64,000 nt of DNA. Source: Leucothrix pacifica (lineage in GTDB: Bacteria > Pseudomonadota > Gammaproteobacteria > Thiotrichales > Thiotrichaceae). A program made the translations under genes and the position numbers. The stretch covers positions 1 through 64,000 of the forward strand of contig NZ_QGKM01000056.1 in NCBI RefSeq assembly GCF_003172875.1, read 5' to 3'. Position 1 is the first letter of the stretch. Every line of letters starts with the position of its first letter. The notes under the pieces were generated by a model. That model did no database searches, was not told the DNA's origin, and saw nothing but the letters and a program-made list of their open reading frames with translations. Positions 8,858-18,415 of the stretch are shown piece after piece.

Positions 8858-11800
8858 ATGTATCGTATGTTTGACTGGGGCTTAAGGTCTGTTGGTGTTC
8901 TATTACTAATTGCGTTTTCACATATAAGCTACGCAACCACTCCTAATATAAACTTTGGTCCTTTGGATGGTGGCCTTAATGATGGTACGGAACCTTTTGG
9001 TCAATTCCAGACCGATGCATCCGGAACGCCTCTGCCGTGCTCGTCAGACACTGATACCGATATGCTTGGAGCGGATTGTGGAGAACGCAACCGTATCGTC
9101 CGAACTCAAGATATAGTGACTCATCTCTGGTCGATCTCTGTTAACGGTGGTGATGCCTCGATTCCAGTAGGTGATCCGGTCCTGACAGATGTTGTTATCG
9201 AGCAAACCATTCATCCATCAGCTGGTGCCGTTGTAAGTTTTGAGTCCATGCCTGCGGCTTGCCGTGAAGATGCAGGTGGTGGAACTAATCCTCCCTCAAG
9301 TATCGTAGAAAATGCCGACGGCAGTAGTACCTTAACGTGTAACTTAGGTGCGTTTGCCGAAGGGCAGGGGCGTATTTTTACAGTTGGTGTAAAACCATCC
9401 GGTTACTCAAAGAACGGTTCCAGTTATACCAGTACACAGCGTGTGTATTCTTTAGATTCTGACGGCAACGAAAATGCCACAAAAAATGAATACTCGGATG
9501 ACCGTCCGATAATGATTTCAGCGGCGCCGGCTTATGACTTGATTCACTCCATCAGTACGACTCAGGCCATTCGTAATAATAACGTCACAACGATGGATGT
9601 TGGGCAAGGACCTGAGAAAGGTTTTGTCGCATATATGCATTATCGTATGGCAGCAGGTAGGCAAACGGGGATTGAACAGATTACTCAGCCAATTACTTTT
9701 AATGATGTTTTTACCGCGACCAAAGACTCATCCGCCGGTCCTGAGTTTGATCTGGAATTTCATATCACTCAGTGTATCCCAAACCCATCAGGATGGGGAA
9801 CTGAGACTTGGGGACGTATGAACATTCGTACCGATCGCCCGGAGTCTGAGCATGTACTCGACTCAGGAGATTGTACCTATGAACGAGAAGATCCACTAGA
9901 TCCCACTTCAACAAGCTATAAGATTACGATCGACAATGTGGATTTGTCAGGGACGCACTACCCAACGAAAGCGGTCGGAGCGATAGATCTAACTGCTGGA
10001 CCTTATTATGTCATGAACCATCGTGTTCAGGTATTTATTCCGTTTCGCTCTATCGACATGACGGATGGTATTGCAGGGAATAACACTGGCGCTGTCTATC
10101 TATCAAGCTTATTAAAGGATTTTGATCCAGTCAGCCCGTCAGGCGTTGCTAACTTCGCTGGTGATAAAGAACCGGGTTACAACGGTGATCTTATTGACGG
10201 AAAACGAAGTAACAATCAACTGGGTGCCACTGAATTTCGTTTGATACCGGACGGATCGTTTAGCAAGCGCAACCTCAAAACGACTGACAATCGCGTCCTG
10301 AGTTATACATATTCAGGAACATCTTCCTATCACTCCGGTGATGGTGAGCTCGAAACCGGACAGGCAGTTGCTGGTTGGATACTGGTTTACAACAAAGGAA
10401 CGGTAGGGCTAAACAATCCGATTGCGTGCGATATTTTTGATAATACAGTCGGTCAACTGACTGATCGTGGTGATGTAGGCGCGTCCGCTGGTACCTATGC
10501 GTTTATGGGTACCTATGCTGTTAATGGTCATGATTACCGTGATTATACGATTCAGTATGCCAATATTGATTTAAGTGGTGATGATCCATTGAACGGCGAT
10601 GGGGTGCCCGGTAGTGATTATGATGTAGTTACCGGACGTTACAATGGTAATTGGGATAAGCAAGCCGCAGCTCGCTGTAATGATGATAGTCCGTCAAATG
10701 GTCAATGGTATACAGATCCGAATGATGTTCCGGGTGGAATAGATAATGTCAATGCCGCGCGAGCAGTACTCAGTGATGCAGCCAAGGCCGCTGGTAAGAC
10801 TTTTGAGCCGGGGCAGCAAATCAGGTTTATTACTCCAATCAAAGCTCGTGACCGTTTCAAAGGTGGCCCATATGATGGTGAGATCATTCCAGTGGGGACG
10901 GTACTGGCTAACTTTGGTGGCTTTAAGTCGGATGAGTGGTCTAGCAATTGGACAGGAAGAAGTTACTATCCATCACCGGAAACAGCTCAGGTGGACGGTG
11001 ACAGAGTTACCATCACACGCTTGAGTATGACGCTGGATTCACACAGTATTACACCTTACGCTGCACCAGCCAACACAACAACCACGTTGGCAGGTAATCA
11101 GATAGTTTGGCAAGTGGATACCGCTGTGCAATCGACGCTGGCTGAGCCAACCTATGCCGAAAACCTCCAGATCATTAATGTATTGCCACCAAACGTGAGT
11201 TATAACCATAGTTGTACGATTGATTATGACGGGGGAACGCCCGCCGGTCAGGTTCAGTACAATATGGATGTTGATGGTAATCCCGCACCGGGATATACCC
11301 GACTAGTTTGGGAGCTTGGTGACCTTCGGGCGAACACCGCAATTCCACCTCGTATTATTTGTACCGATACCAATCCACTGGCCGAAGATGGAAGTTCCGT
11401 CATTAATTATGCTGAGATACGGGCGGACAACGTCTTGTCATCCCTGGCGGCAAGATCCGACACCCACACTATTAGTCTGGAGCAGATCGGTGAAATACAG
11501 GTCTCAAAAAAGGTTGATGTACCGCTAGATGATCGGAATGATGATCAGGTCTATACCTTGTCATGGTCTAACTTCTCAGCAGCTATTGAGATAGCAAAAC
11601 CTGTTGTTATTGATATTTTACCGTTTAATGGTGATAGCGTACTTGATCGGAGTCCTGCCTCTAGTTTCAGTGGTACTTTGGAGTTGGTCGGTGCACCTAC
11701 AGTCGAATGGTTGGATGGCAGTGTCCCTGGCGGATCTGAGGACGCAATGGGTACCTGGTATTATACTGTTGATGATCCAACCACCATTATTGTTGATCCG

Positions 11801-14221
11801 GATAACAATGTATCAAACTGGTGTTTGGAAGCTGATTTCGGGACCGCAACCTGTCCGGCAGATTTCGCCTCGGTAACCGCACTGAAGTTTATCTCAAATT
11901 ATAACCTGGATAAGGACGGTAATCCTCGCCAAGGGGTAAATGCAACGATGACCTTGAGAGCGGGTGATTCTGCTGATCCTGCTTCTGGAAATGCCAATAA
12001 ATCAGGTGATATTTATACCAACCGTTTCTCACTGGACTCGCAGACTTTGCCTCCGGCGCAATTTTTTGAATCCGGAAATGCCACAGTACAAATTGCCTCC
12101 TACTCGATCGGTGATTTCGTATTTGCCGATATCGATGGGGATGGTAAGTATGATGCCGAAGTAGATTACCCTGCGCCTGACGGTGTTCGTGTGAATCTCA
12201 GGAAGCCTGATGGCACTCTCGTTAAAACCACGACGATTGGTCTTGAAAAGCCAGCGCGCTACTTCTTTAATGTACTGGACTCTGGCGACTATTACATCGA
12301 AATCCCGGCGAGTGAATTTCAGGACGATGCCTTACTTGAACACTGGACCGCATCAGTTGTACTTTCCCCTGAGAGTGATGACAATAATGAGACGGGGGAT
12401 CAGCACGCATACTCAACAGGTTCACCATTAACAGACGGTATACGCACTGGTCTACTAACCTTGTCTGCGACTCCTCCGGTACCTGGGGGTATTCCACTGG
12501 GTAATGAACCACTTGGTGATAATGTTGCCTTCTTGTCAGACCCTACGGGTGATGATTTTTCTAACTTTACCTTAGATATCGGTTTGATTCCTGATACTTA
12601 TGAAGTAACCGGTACTGTCTGGAACGATGCTAATAACAACGGTCTTCGTGAGAACAGTGAGTCCGGAATTGCTGGCGTTACCGTTGTGCTGCATGGTTCA
12701 CCGTGGGGTGAAGAGCGTTGTTTGAGTGTTGATACGGATGCCAATGGATTTTATAAGTTCGACAAAGTGATGTCTGGTGATTATAAGATCTATGAGTCTG
12801 ATGCATCAGATGCGCCATACGGTTATGCGAGCTGCCCACCAGCAGTGAGCGATCCAGCGACCTATATTTCTACAACAAATAACACACGCAGCATCACAGT
12901 TCATGAGGCGGATGTTCATCGGCAAGATTTTGGTGATTACAATGGAATAATTATTCGCGGAGTCGTGTTTGATGATAATGGCATGTTGGGTGGCAACTCG
13001 GCTAATGAAATACAAGATGGCGGTGAGTCAGGTATTTCGGGTGTTAAAGTTGAAGCGACCGATGCCAGCGGCAATGTTTATGATTCTGCTATTACTAAAA
13101 CAGACGGTAGTTATGCGCTGTATGTGCCGGGAACGGCAACAACCGTCAATGTGCGCGAATATAATGCGAGTGGCTATGAAACAACAGGTGCAGATGTTGG
13201 AAACAGTGGTGGTACTTACACGGCATCAACAGATGTGATTAGCTTTACTGCAACGCCCGCTACGGAATACACAGGTCTGGACTTTGGTGATATTCGTAAG
13301 CCAACCTTTGAGCCGAACCACACAGGGGAGATTATCCCGGGTAATGTGGTATTTTATGCTCATAAGTTTACCTCGCCTGCGTCAGGTACGGTTTCATTCT
13401 CCGCGCTTGGGAGTCTACATCAAAGTCCGGGTTGGGCTAAGTTGCTGTACCGCGATAGCAATTGTGATGGCATCTTAAACGGTGCTGAGGGGCAGTCATC
13501 GTTGAATACTTCACCGATTGCGATTTCAGCAGGAGAGTCAGTGTGTATTATCGATAAAGTCTATGCTCCTTCTAACGTTGCGGCGCGTGATCAATACCGT
13601 GTCGCCATCACCGCTGACTTTGCATTTGGTGGAAGTGGTGCGGGTGATATTCAATTGATGGTGACAGATGTGACGACAGCCGGACAGGTTGTGACACCGA
13701 CCTTGCCAGCAACACCTGCTGTGGTTGCAGAACCCGCAGTGCCTAGCCAGCCGGCTCAGCCTGCCACGCCCAATGTACCTGCAACAGAAACCACGCCCGA
13801 GATTCCGGGCACTCCGGCAACTCCAGCGACTGACCCCGTCCCCGCACAGGATGCTGTTGCAGCGACTCCGGTGACACCAGAGCTTGGTCCATCACGTTTA
13901 GAACTAAGAAAAAGCGTAAAAAATATCAGTAAGAATACAGCGGAAACCCAGACCATTAATCAAGCTGATCCGGGTGATGTATTGGAATACCGTGTTTACT
14001 ATAGCAATACAGGAACCGGTCCAATTACAGACTTGCGAGTCAATGATGTTGCACCAGCATATACAGAGTTTGTCCCTGGCTCGGGTGCATGTCATCTGAC
14101 ACCGGCTGGCATGACCTGTAGTCCGGTAATGGGCATTAGTGATATCCATTGGCGCTTTACCGGCACATTGACCGGTGGAAGCAGTGGTAATGTGAGTTAC
14201 CGTGTGAAAGTTGATGATTAA
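8858..14221 (+). CDS. Giant secreted SdrD-B/DUF11 repeat protein
   Basis: This is a predicted secreted or surface protein of about 1787 residues. A signal peptide ends near SHISYA. I chose the ATG at 8858; the ATG at 8867 and a TTG at 8798 are also in frame. Numbering from 8858, residues about 30-720 are beta-rich and unassigned. A DUF11-like module (IINVLPPNVSYNHSC, NYAEIRADN) lies near 760-850. Three SdrD B-like repeats follow at about 1090-1180, 1250-1360 and 1370-1480, with Ca-loop-like stretches such as ADIDGDGKYDAE and NDANNNGLRE. A Pro/Ala/Thr-rich linker occupies about 1610-1675, and a last DUF11-like domain ends the protein (DVLEYRVYYSNTG). There is no sortase signal, C-terminal membrane span or visible autotransporter barrel. 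Adhesive or matrix function is inferred from the domain types. Confidence 0.8.
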   Translation: MYRMFDWGLRSVGVLLLIAFSHISYATTPNINFGPLDGGLNDGTEPFGQFQTDASGTPLPCSSDTDTDMLGADCGERNRIVRTQDIVTHLWSISVNGGDASIPVGDPVLTDVVIEQTIHPSAGAVVSFESMPAACREDAGGGTNPPSSIVENADGSSTLTCNLGAFAEGQGRIFTVGVKPSGYSKNGSSYTSTQRVYSLDSDGNENATKNEYSDDRPIMISAAPAYDLIHSISTTQAIRNNNVTTMDVGQGPEKGFVAYMHYRMAAGRQTGIEQITQPITFNDVFTATKDSSAGPEFDLEFHITQCIPNPSGWGTETWGRMNIRTDRPESEHVLDSGDCTYEREDPLDPTSTSYKITIDNVDLSGTHYPTKAVGAIDLTAGPYYVMNHRVQVFIPFRSIDMTDGIAGNNTGAVYLSSLLKDFDPVSPSGVANFAGDKEPGYNGDLIDGKRSNNQLGATEFRLIPDGSFSKRNLKTTDNRVLSYTYSGTSSYHSGDGELETGQAVAGWILVYNKGTVGLNNPIACDIFDNTVGQLTDRGDVGASAGTYAFMGTYAVNGHDYRDYTIQYANIDLSGDDPLNGDGVPGSDYDVVTGRYNGNWDKQAAARCNDDSPSNGQWYTDPNDVPGGIDNVNAARAVLSDAAKAAGKTFEPGQQIRFITPIKARDRFKGGPYDGEIIPVGTVLANFGGFKSDEWSSNWTGRSYYPSPETAQVDGDRVTITRLSMTLDSHSITPYAAPANTTTTLAGNQIVWQVDTAVQSTLAEPTYAENLQIINVLPPNVSYNHSCTIDYDGGTPAGQVQYNMDVDGNPAPGYTRLVWELGDLRANTAIPPRIICTDTNPLAEDGSSVINYAEIRADNVLSSLAARSDTHTISLEQIGEIQVSKKVDVPLDDRNDDQVYTLSWSNFSAAIEIAKPVVIDILPFNGDSVLDRSPASSFSGTLELVGAPTVEWLDGSVPGGSEDAMGTWYYTVDDPTTIIVDPDNNVSNWCLEADFGTATCPADFASVTALKFISNYNLDKDGNPRQGVNATMTLRAGDSADPASGNANKSGDIYTNRFSLDSQTLPPAQFFESGNATVQIASYSIGDFVFADIDGDGKYDAEVDYPAPDGVRVNLRKPDGTLVKTTTIGLEKPARYFFNVLDSGDYYIEIPASEFQDDALLEHWTASVVLSPESDDNNETGDQHAYSTGSPLTDGIRTGLLTLSATPPVPGGIPLGNEPLGDNVAFLSDPTGDDFSNFTLDIGLIPDTYEVTGTVWNDANNNGLRENSESGIAGVTVVLHGSPWGEERCLSVDTDANGFYKFDKVMSGDYKIYESDASDAPYGYASCPPAVSDPATYISTTNNTRSITVHEADVHRQDFGDYNGIIIRGVVFDDNGMLGGNSANEIQDGGESGISGVKVEATDASGNVYDSAITKTDGSYALYVPGTATTVNVREYNASGYETTGADVGNSGGTYTASTDVISFTATPATEYTGLDFGDIRKPTFEPNHTGEIIPGNVVFYAHKFTSPASGTVSFSALGSLHQSPGWAKLLYRDSNCDGILNGAEGQSSLNTSPIAISAGESVCIIDKVYAPSNVAARDQYRVAITADFAFGGSGAGDIQLMVTDVTTAGQVVTPTLPATPAVVAEPAVPSQPAQPATPNVPATETTPEIPGTPATPATDPVPAQDAVAATPVTPELGPSRLELRKSVKNISKNTAETQTINQADPGDVLEYRVYYSNTGTGPITDLRVNDVAPAYTEFVPGSGACHLTPAGMTCSPVMGISDIHWRFTGTLTGGSSGNVSYRVKVDD
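13684..13890 (+). repeat. Pro/Ala/Thr-rich linker region in the giant protein
   Basis: The coding sequence here specifies a low-complexity segment rich in Pro, Ala, Thr and Val (for example VPSQPAQPATPNVPATE and PGTPATPATDPVPAQD). It separates the SdrD-like part from the last DUF11-like domain and would form an extended spacer. Confidence 0.7.
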
Positions 14222-14279
14222 GTCACAGCATGTTTGATAGTGGTAAACTCTGAACTTCTGTTCGAATTAAGAGCTATCG

Positions 14280-15029
14280 ATGAAAGTAATGACAGAAGCA
14301 CAGACCGGCGGAAAGGTTCGCTGGCTGTGTCTGACTTTTTTGGCATTTATACTTGCATTAGGGTTAAGTTGGATCGTTTGGATCCCACTTAACTTTGGTT
14401 ATGAATACCTCTATTCGTTGATTGGGATCGATCAGCATATAGCGCGTTTCGCGCCTGCGAATCCGCTGAAGCATGATTTTGCCTTGACCGCACAAAGTCA
14501 ACGCTACGACTTATTCGAAGGGATTGTGCATGCCATTCATCGGCACGGTGATGGTTTAGCATCACTGGCCTATATCGACGCTCAGGGGCAGTCGGTTGGC
14601 TTATTAACGCATGATGAAGTGGTGCATTTGCAAGATGTCGCGATTCTGATCGAACGCATGAAAATCTTACTGTATGGTTCTTTTGTTCTGTTTGTCACTT
14701 TGATTGTCTGGCTCTATAAAAGCCGCATTGTGATGCCATCGTTTAAAGCCTTGCTTAGCTATACTTTCGTTGCACTGATAGTGATCACAGGCATTATCTT
14801 GCTTATTGGTGCGCATGATGTGTTTTATCAGCTGCATGTTTGGGCCTTCCCAGATGATCATAAGTGGTTTTTTTATTATGAAGAATCACTGATGAGCACC
14901 ATGATGAAAGCACCTGATCTATTTGCTTACATCGCAGTCTTATTGGTCATTGTGGCAGCGATCATTTTCGTCATTATTATGTGGTTTATCAGGCAGATTT
15001 TTAGCGCCCGTACTATGACTCATGACTGA
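14280..15029 (+). CDS. Integral membrane protein, DUF1461-like
   Basis: This 249-residue protein has four clear membrane spans: about residues 15-40 (CLTFLAFILALGLSWIVWIP), 127-147, 158-180 and 215-242. Between spans three and four lies GAHDVFYQLHVWAFPDDHKW, an aromatic and His-rich loop that resembles the DUF1461 (TIGR01906) pattern of membrane proteins of unknown function. The large loop between spans one and two (about 45-125) would be periplasmic. It overlaps the next gene by eight bases, so the two are probably cotranscribed. The family call is by pattern only. Confidence 0.6.
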   Translation: MKVMTEAQTGGKVRWLCLTFLAFILALGLSWIVWIPLNFGYEYLYSLIGIDQHIARFAPANPLKHDFALTAQSQRYDLFEGIVHAIHRHGDGLASLAYIDAQGQSVGLLTHDEVVHLQDVAILIERMKILLYGSFVLFVTLIVWLYKSRIVMPSFKALLSYTFVALIVITGIILLIGAHDVFYQLHVWAFPDDHKWFFYYEESLMSTMMKAPDLFAYIAVLLVIVAAIIFVIIMWFIRQIFSARTMTHD

Positions 15030-16062
15030 TCTCCTGAGGTGGCGACACCGCATAGTCAGGGATCTTGCGTGGGTCATTGCGAGTCCGCCTCTGGTATCAG
15101 GTTATTTCTCAGGTGTCACCTGGTGGGATAATGCCCATTTGAGTGCGGAGTACATGGATTGCCTGACGGTTTTGACTGAGCTGGATGAAAATCCTTTACC
15201 TTTAGAACAACATCTCAGTGCTTTAAAAAGCAAAGCGCTGGGTCATCGGTTTGAGGCATTAGTTGCCTTCTGGCTAGCGATTAGTCCGAACTATGATTTG
15301 ATTGACCGAAACCTGCAAATTCAGGGCGATGGAAGAACGTTAGGTGAGTTGGATTTTATTATTCGTGATCGCAAAACGGATGCCATCATTCACCTTGAGG
15401 TGACTGTGAAATTCTATATGGGGTTATTCGATCTTCAGAACGCATTGAATTGGTATGGGAGTAATCTCAGGGACACCTTTGGCAAGAAGCTTAATCATCT
15501 CAAACAGCGACAAACTCAGCTTAGTTGTTTGCATCCGGATAAAATTAAGTACCCGATTGATCAACGTTGTTGCATGGTGAAAGGGCGATTGTTTTATCCT
15601 GAGTACCCAAGCCCAAGCCCAAGCCCAAGCCCAAGCCCAAGCCCAAGCCCAAGCCCAAGCCCAAGCCCAAGTTCACGCAATGAGTTGGACTCAAGTGCTT
15701 CAACGACTTATCAATATCCCGAAGGAGTATCAGCGCATCATCTACATGCAATCTGGGGTAGTGATGTCTCCGCTTATGCGAGTAAATATTCTATTAAGCA
15801 GGTGTTCCCAATCCAAAAACCGGAATGGTTTTCAGAGTTCGCTGATCCGCAGGAGTGCTCAAGCTTATCTTCAAAACCAGATAGAGATAGTTTAAGTAAT
15901 GCAAACTATAGCAAAACAGATCTACATGACTTCTTGAGCAATGCTGCCAACACAATGCATCGGCCTCAGTGTTATGTACTGATGAATGAGCGACAAGAGT
16001 TTATGCGTTACTTCCAGTTTCCTGAAGACTACTTTGCTTCAGTAAAGGCTGTTGACAGTTAG
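15022..16062 (+). CDS. DUF1853 family protein with Pro-Ser repeat insertion
   Basis: This 346-residue cytosolic protein matches DUF1853 as I remember it: an N-terminal RDLAWVIASPPL segment, then LGHRFEALVAFWLAISPNYD near residue 73 and GELDFIIRD with IHLEVTVKFYMG near 110-135. The E...LDF...HLEVTVKF pattern is reminiscent of a PD-(D/E)xK nuclease core, which is an inference. Residues about 196-217 are eleven Pro-Ser dipeptides encoded by a hexanucleotide repeat, an insertion of a kind expected to vary in length. The C-terminal part ends with YVLMNERQEFMRYFQFPEDY. It overlaps the membrane protein gene and is convergent with the peroxidase gene seven bases away. Confidence 0.72.
   Translation: MTDLLRWRHRIVRDLAWVIASPPLVSGYFSGVTWWDNAHLSAEYMDCLTVLTELDENPLPLEQHLSALKSKALGHRFEALVAFWLAISPNYDLIDRNLQIQGDGRTLGELDFIIRDRKTDAIIHLEVTVKFYMGLFDLQNALNWYGSNLRDTFGKKLNHLKQRQTQLSCLHPDKIKYPIDQRCCMVKGRLFYPEYPSPSPSPSPSPSPSPSPSPSPSSRNELDSSASTTYQYPEGVSAHHLHAIWGSDVSAYASKYSIKQVFPIQKPEWFSEFADPQECSSLSSKPDRDSLSNANYSKTDLHDFLSNAANTMHRPQCYVLMNERQEFMRYFQFPEDYFASVKAVDS
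15607..15672 (+). repeat. Hexanucleotide microsatellite (CCAAGC)10 plus one variant
   Basis: Ten perfect CCAAGC units are followed by one CCAAGT unit. The tract encodes (Pro-Ser)11 within the DUF1853 gene. A six-base unit keeps the reading frame, so slippage would change linker length rather than switch the gene off. Confidence 0.97.
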
Positions 16063-16069
16063 CCAACGT

Positions 16070-17473
16070 CTAATCAACCGCTATGCCGCTTGGTACTTCA
16101 GCGGGTGCTTTTAATCGTCCATAAAGGGCTTTCTGATCTGTCAGTGCGCCTAAGAACTCGATCAATAAATCAATTTCAGAATCTGATAACGGAGGAAGGT
16201 TAATATCATTCTGCCGCTTCAGTCGTGCCATTTCCCGTTTGTCCTGCTGGATAATAAAATCCGTTTTAACCAGATAAGGATCTTTTGGCATTACCAGTTG
16301 ATCCGCCTGATATTGCGCTAAACTTTCAACAGGGTTCAGATGATGGCGAATGATGCCTTCCAGTGTGGCATACGCACCGTTATGGCCATAAGGTGCTGTC
16401 GCCGTGACATTGCGAAGACTTGGTGTACGAAAGCGATACGCGTCTTCTAAGCGATCCGTCTCGTTGATACGGCCTTGGTCGCGGGCGATGAATTCAAAAC
16501 GCCGTGTCCGGCCCGGTCCAAACCCCGGTAACATCAAAGCATGGAACCCGTGATCGGTTTGCAGCGCGCCACTGTGACAACTTGAACAGTTAGCTTTGCC
16601 GTAAAATAACTCCATTCCCTGTTTTTGTTTATCGCTGAGTGCTGATGGATCACCTCTAAGATAGTGGTCAAACGGGCTTTCATCAGAGCGCCATTCGTGT
16701 GCCATAAAATCCGCTAATGCATTGCCGACATGAACAATGGTGATATCCGGTGAGGCTTTAATCTCTGGATAGGCGGCTTTAAACAATGGCTCGTAAGCTG
16801 CTATGGCCTGAAGCCGCTTGAGTAGTATCGCCCACACATAATCAGGTCTGCGCCGTGTGGCTCCGGCAATCTGATTTTCATTACGTTCCCCCGCCATTTC
16901 AACCGGAGATGTCACGGGAAAAAGCGCTTGGGCGGCTAACAAATTGTTTAAGCCTTTTGGCAAAAACTCTTCAGCAGGGGTGTTAAAACCACTGGGAAAA
17001 ATGGGATCGATAGAGACGCGCCCATCATGAAACAGATGTGTAAACTCTTTTGCACCCAAATTGAATAAAGCTGAGGCATTACGTGGTACACGACGTTTTA
17101 CCTTTGAAGGGCCTATGCCGACGGTACGTTCAGTACCAAGTCCAATCCCACCTTCGCCAATACCCAATGACAGTCCATCTGCACTGGCCAAGTCGTGATG
17201 GTGGCAGGTTGAACAAGCGATATTTTGGTTGCCACTCAAAATCTTATCGTAAAACAGAAGTTGCCCTAATCTGGCCGCTTCTAAAGAAACCTCGTGATAG
17301 TCATCGTCTTTCAGGGGCTGTGGCAGTTGAATGGTTTGTTGATCATCGTCAGCATTATTCTGAGTTTCTAGGTTTGCTGCCAAACGCAAGTTCTCATCGG
17401 CAGAAACTGAGCCTATAGTCCCCAGAGAATAACCAAGACAAATCAAAAGTGATAAAATTAATCCTCGTTTCAT
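16070..17473 (-). CDS. Di-haem cytochrome c peroxidase / MauG-like protein
   Basis: This is a periplasmic di-haem protein of 467 residues. A signal peptide spans about residues 1-25. Two haem c attachment motifs are visible: CSTCHHH near residue 86 and CSSCHSG near 297. The core LFYDKILSGNQNIACSTCHH and the late stretch RTPSLRNVTATAPYGHNGAYA (two pieces around residue 355) are typical of the bacterial cytochrome c peroxidase/MauG superfamily, which reduces H2O2 or oxidises protein side chains. Classical peroxidases are near 340 residues, so this is a longer MauG-like form with extra N- and C-terminal parts. It stands alone on the minus strand. The substrate is unknown. Confidence 0.87.
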   Translation of the reverse strand: MKRGLILSLLICLGYSLGTIGSVSADENLRLAANLETQNNADDDQQTIQLPQPLKDDDYHEVSLEAARLGQLLFYDKILSGNQNIACSTCHHHDLASADGLSLGIGEGGIGLGTERTVGIGPSKVKRRVPRNASALFNLGAKEFTHLFHDGRVSIDPIFPSGFNTPAEEFLPKGLNNLLAAQALFPVTSPVEMAGERNENQIAGATRRRPDYVWAILLKRLQAIAAYEPLFKAAYPEIKASPDITIVHVGNALADFMAHEWRSDESPFDHYLRGDPSALSDKQKQGMELFYGKANCSSCHSGALQTDHGFHALMLPGFGPGRTRRFEFIARDQGRINETDRLEDAYRFRTPSLRNVTATAPYGHNGAYATLEGIIRHHLNPVESLAQYQADQLVMPKDPYLVKTDFIIQQDKREMARLKRQNDINLPPLSDSEIDLLIEFLGALTDQKALYGRLKAPAEVPSGIAVD

Positions 17474-17593
17474 CAGTCATCACCGTTCGTGTTCGTAACA
17501 AAAGGATAATCGTTGGTGTAAGGCTCAATACCACATGCCGGGTAACCGGCTATGTCACGAATAGTGTATAAAAATTCGAGTAAAGGAAAGTTC

Positions 17594-18082
17594 ATGTCAG
17601 TATTAAAACGTAGTATCGCCATAAGTCTGTTAAGTGCTGTGTTATGTCAGGGTAGCGCATTTGCCGATGTTGAAAAAGGTCGCCAACTGATGGAGCAAAG
17701 CCGTTTTCAGGAAGCGATGACTGAGTTTCTCCCTGCAGCTCAGGCTGGCAATGCCGATGCTGAAGAGCTGATTGGTGTGATGTACGCGATGGGGCTTGGT
17801 GTGGAGCGCGATGACCGACGTGCCTTTGAGTGGTATCTGCGTGCCTCGATGAAGGCGCATCCGGGTGCTCAGTCTGGTGTGGGTTGGTATTACGAAGTCG
17901 GGCGGGGCGTTGCTAAGGATTTGGTGCGTGCGTATATGTGGTATGTCCTGTCGGCGATAGGTGGTGATCCTGATGCAGCGATCAGTCAGGAAGAAGTCAT
18001 CAAGAAAATGACCAAAGAGCAGGTGAGGGAGGCTCAAATTCTGATCGCGGATTACAAAACTCATTTATACCCTTATGACTAA
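17594..18082 (+). CDS. Exported Sel1-repeat protein
   Basis: This protein has 162 residues from the ATG at 17594, which is preceded by AAAGGAAAG; an upstream in-frame ATG at 17552 lacks such a site. The signal peptide ends near GSAFA. At least two Sel1-like repeats follow: GNADAEELIGVMYAMGLGVE with RAFEWYLRAS, and AQSGVGWYYEVGRGVAKD with RAYMWYVLSA. These alpha-solenoid repeats mediate protein contacts. A periplasmic adaptor or scaffold role is likely, but no partner is indicated by neighbours. Confidence 0.82.
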   Translation: MSVLKRSIAISLLSAVLCQGSAFADVEKGRQLMEQSRFQEAMTEFLPAAQAGNADAEELIGVMYAMGLGVERDDRRAFEWYLRASMKAHPGAQSGVGWYYEVGRGVAKDLVRAYMWYVLSAIGGDPDAAISQEEVIKKMTKEQVREAQILIADYKTHLYPYD

Positions 18083-18415
18083 TTATCCAACCCAAATATT
18101 GTCATTTTTGGACACCATACCGTTTATCTGAATCGCAGCTGTACCAAATATATAAACCATAGCAAAAGATATAAATATAACTTTTGAGGTTAATAAATCG
18201 TTAAGTCCGATTCCGTAGAATAGTCATCAGCTTCTAGGGGCTAATCGGCAACAAAACAAAATAAGAAGAAAAACAATAATAAGAAATGCTGATGTTTTAT
18301 GTAATAAACCGATAACACCGGGCAAGATAGCTCGGGTCATCGGATTGTAATTAAGACCTAACACTGCGGGAGGCGATATAAAAATAATAAATGCCTCCTG
18401 CAGTTTCTTGGTTTC
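18083..18415. other. Intergenic region with one hairpin
   Basis: These 333 bases separate the Sel1 gene and the convergent dctP gene. I see no open frame with a ribosome site and no RNA gene. The only structure I find is the inverted repeat at 18363-18404. Confidence 0.6.
18363..18404 (-). terminator. Hairpin downstream of dctP
   Basis: The arms ACTGCGGGAGGC (18363-18374) and GCCTCCTGCAGT (18393-18404) pair over 12 positions with one G-U wobble; the loop is an 18-base A/T-rich stretch. It lies just beyond the dctP stop on the minus strand. There is no clean T-run on the minus side, so it may be an imperfect terminator or an mRNA 3' stabiliser. Confidence 0.45.

Noticed and set aside
15607-15672. 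Tandem repeats considered as a CRISPR array
   Set aside because: The units are six bases with no spacers and are in frame in a coding region.
15545-15751. Minus-strand frame with a Leu-Gly repeat
   Set aside because: It is the antisense reading of the CCAAGC tract in the DUF1853 gene, which has clear family motifs on the plus strand.
17642-18064. 140-codon minus-strand frame
   Set aside because: It is antisense to the Sel1-repeat gene, which has a signal peptide and repeats; no ribosome site.
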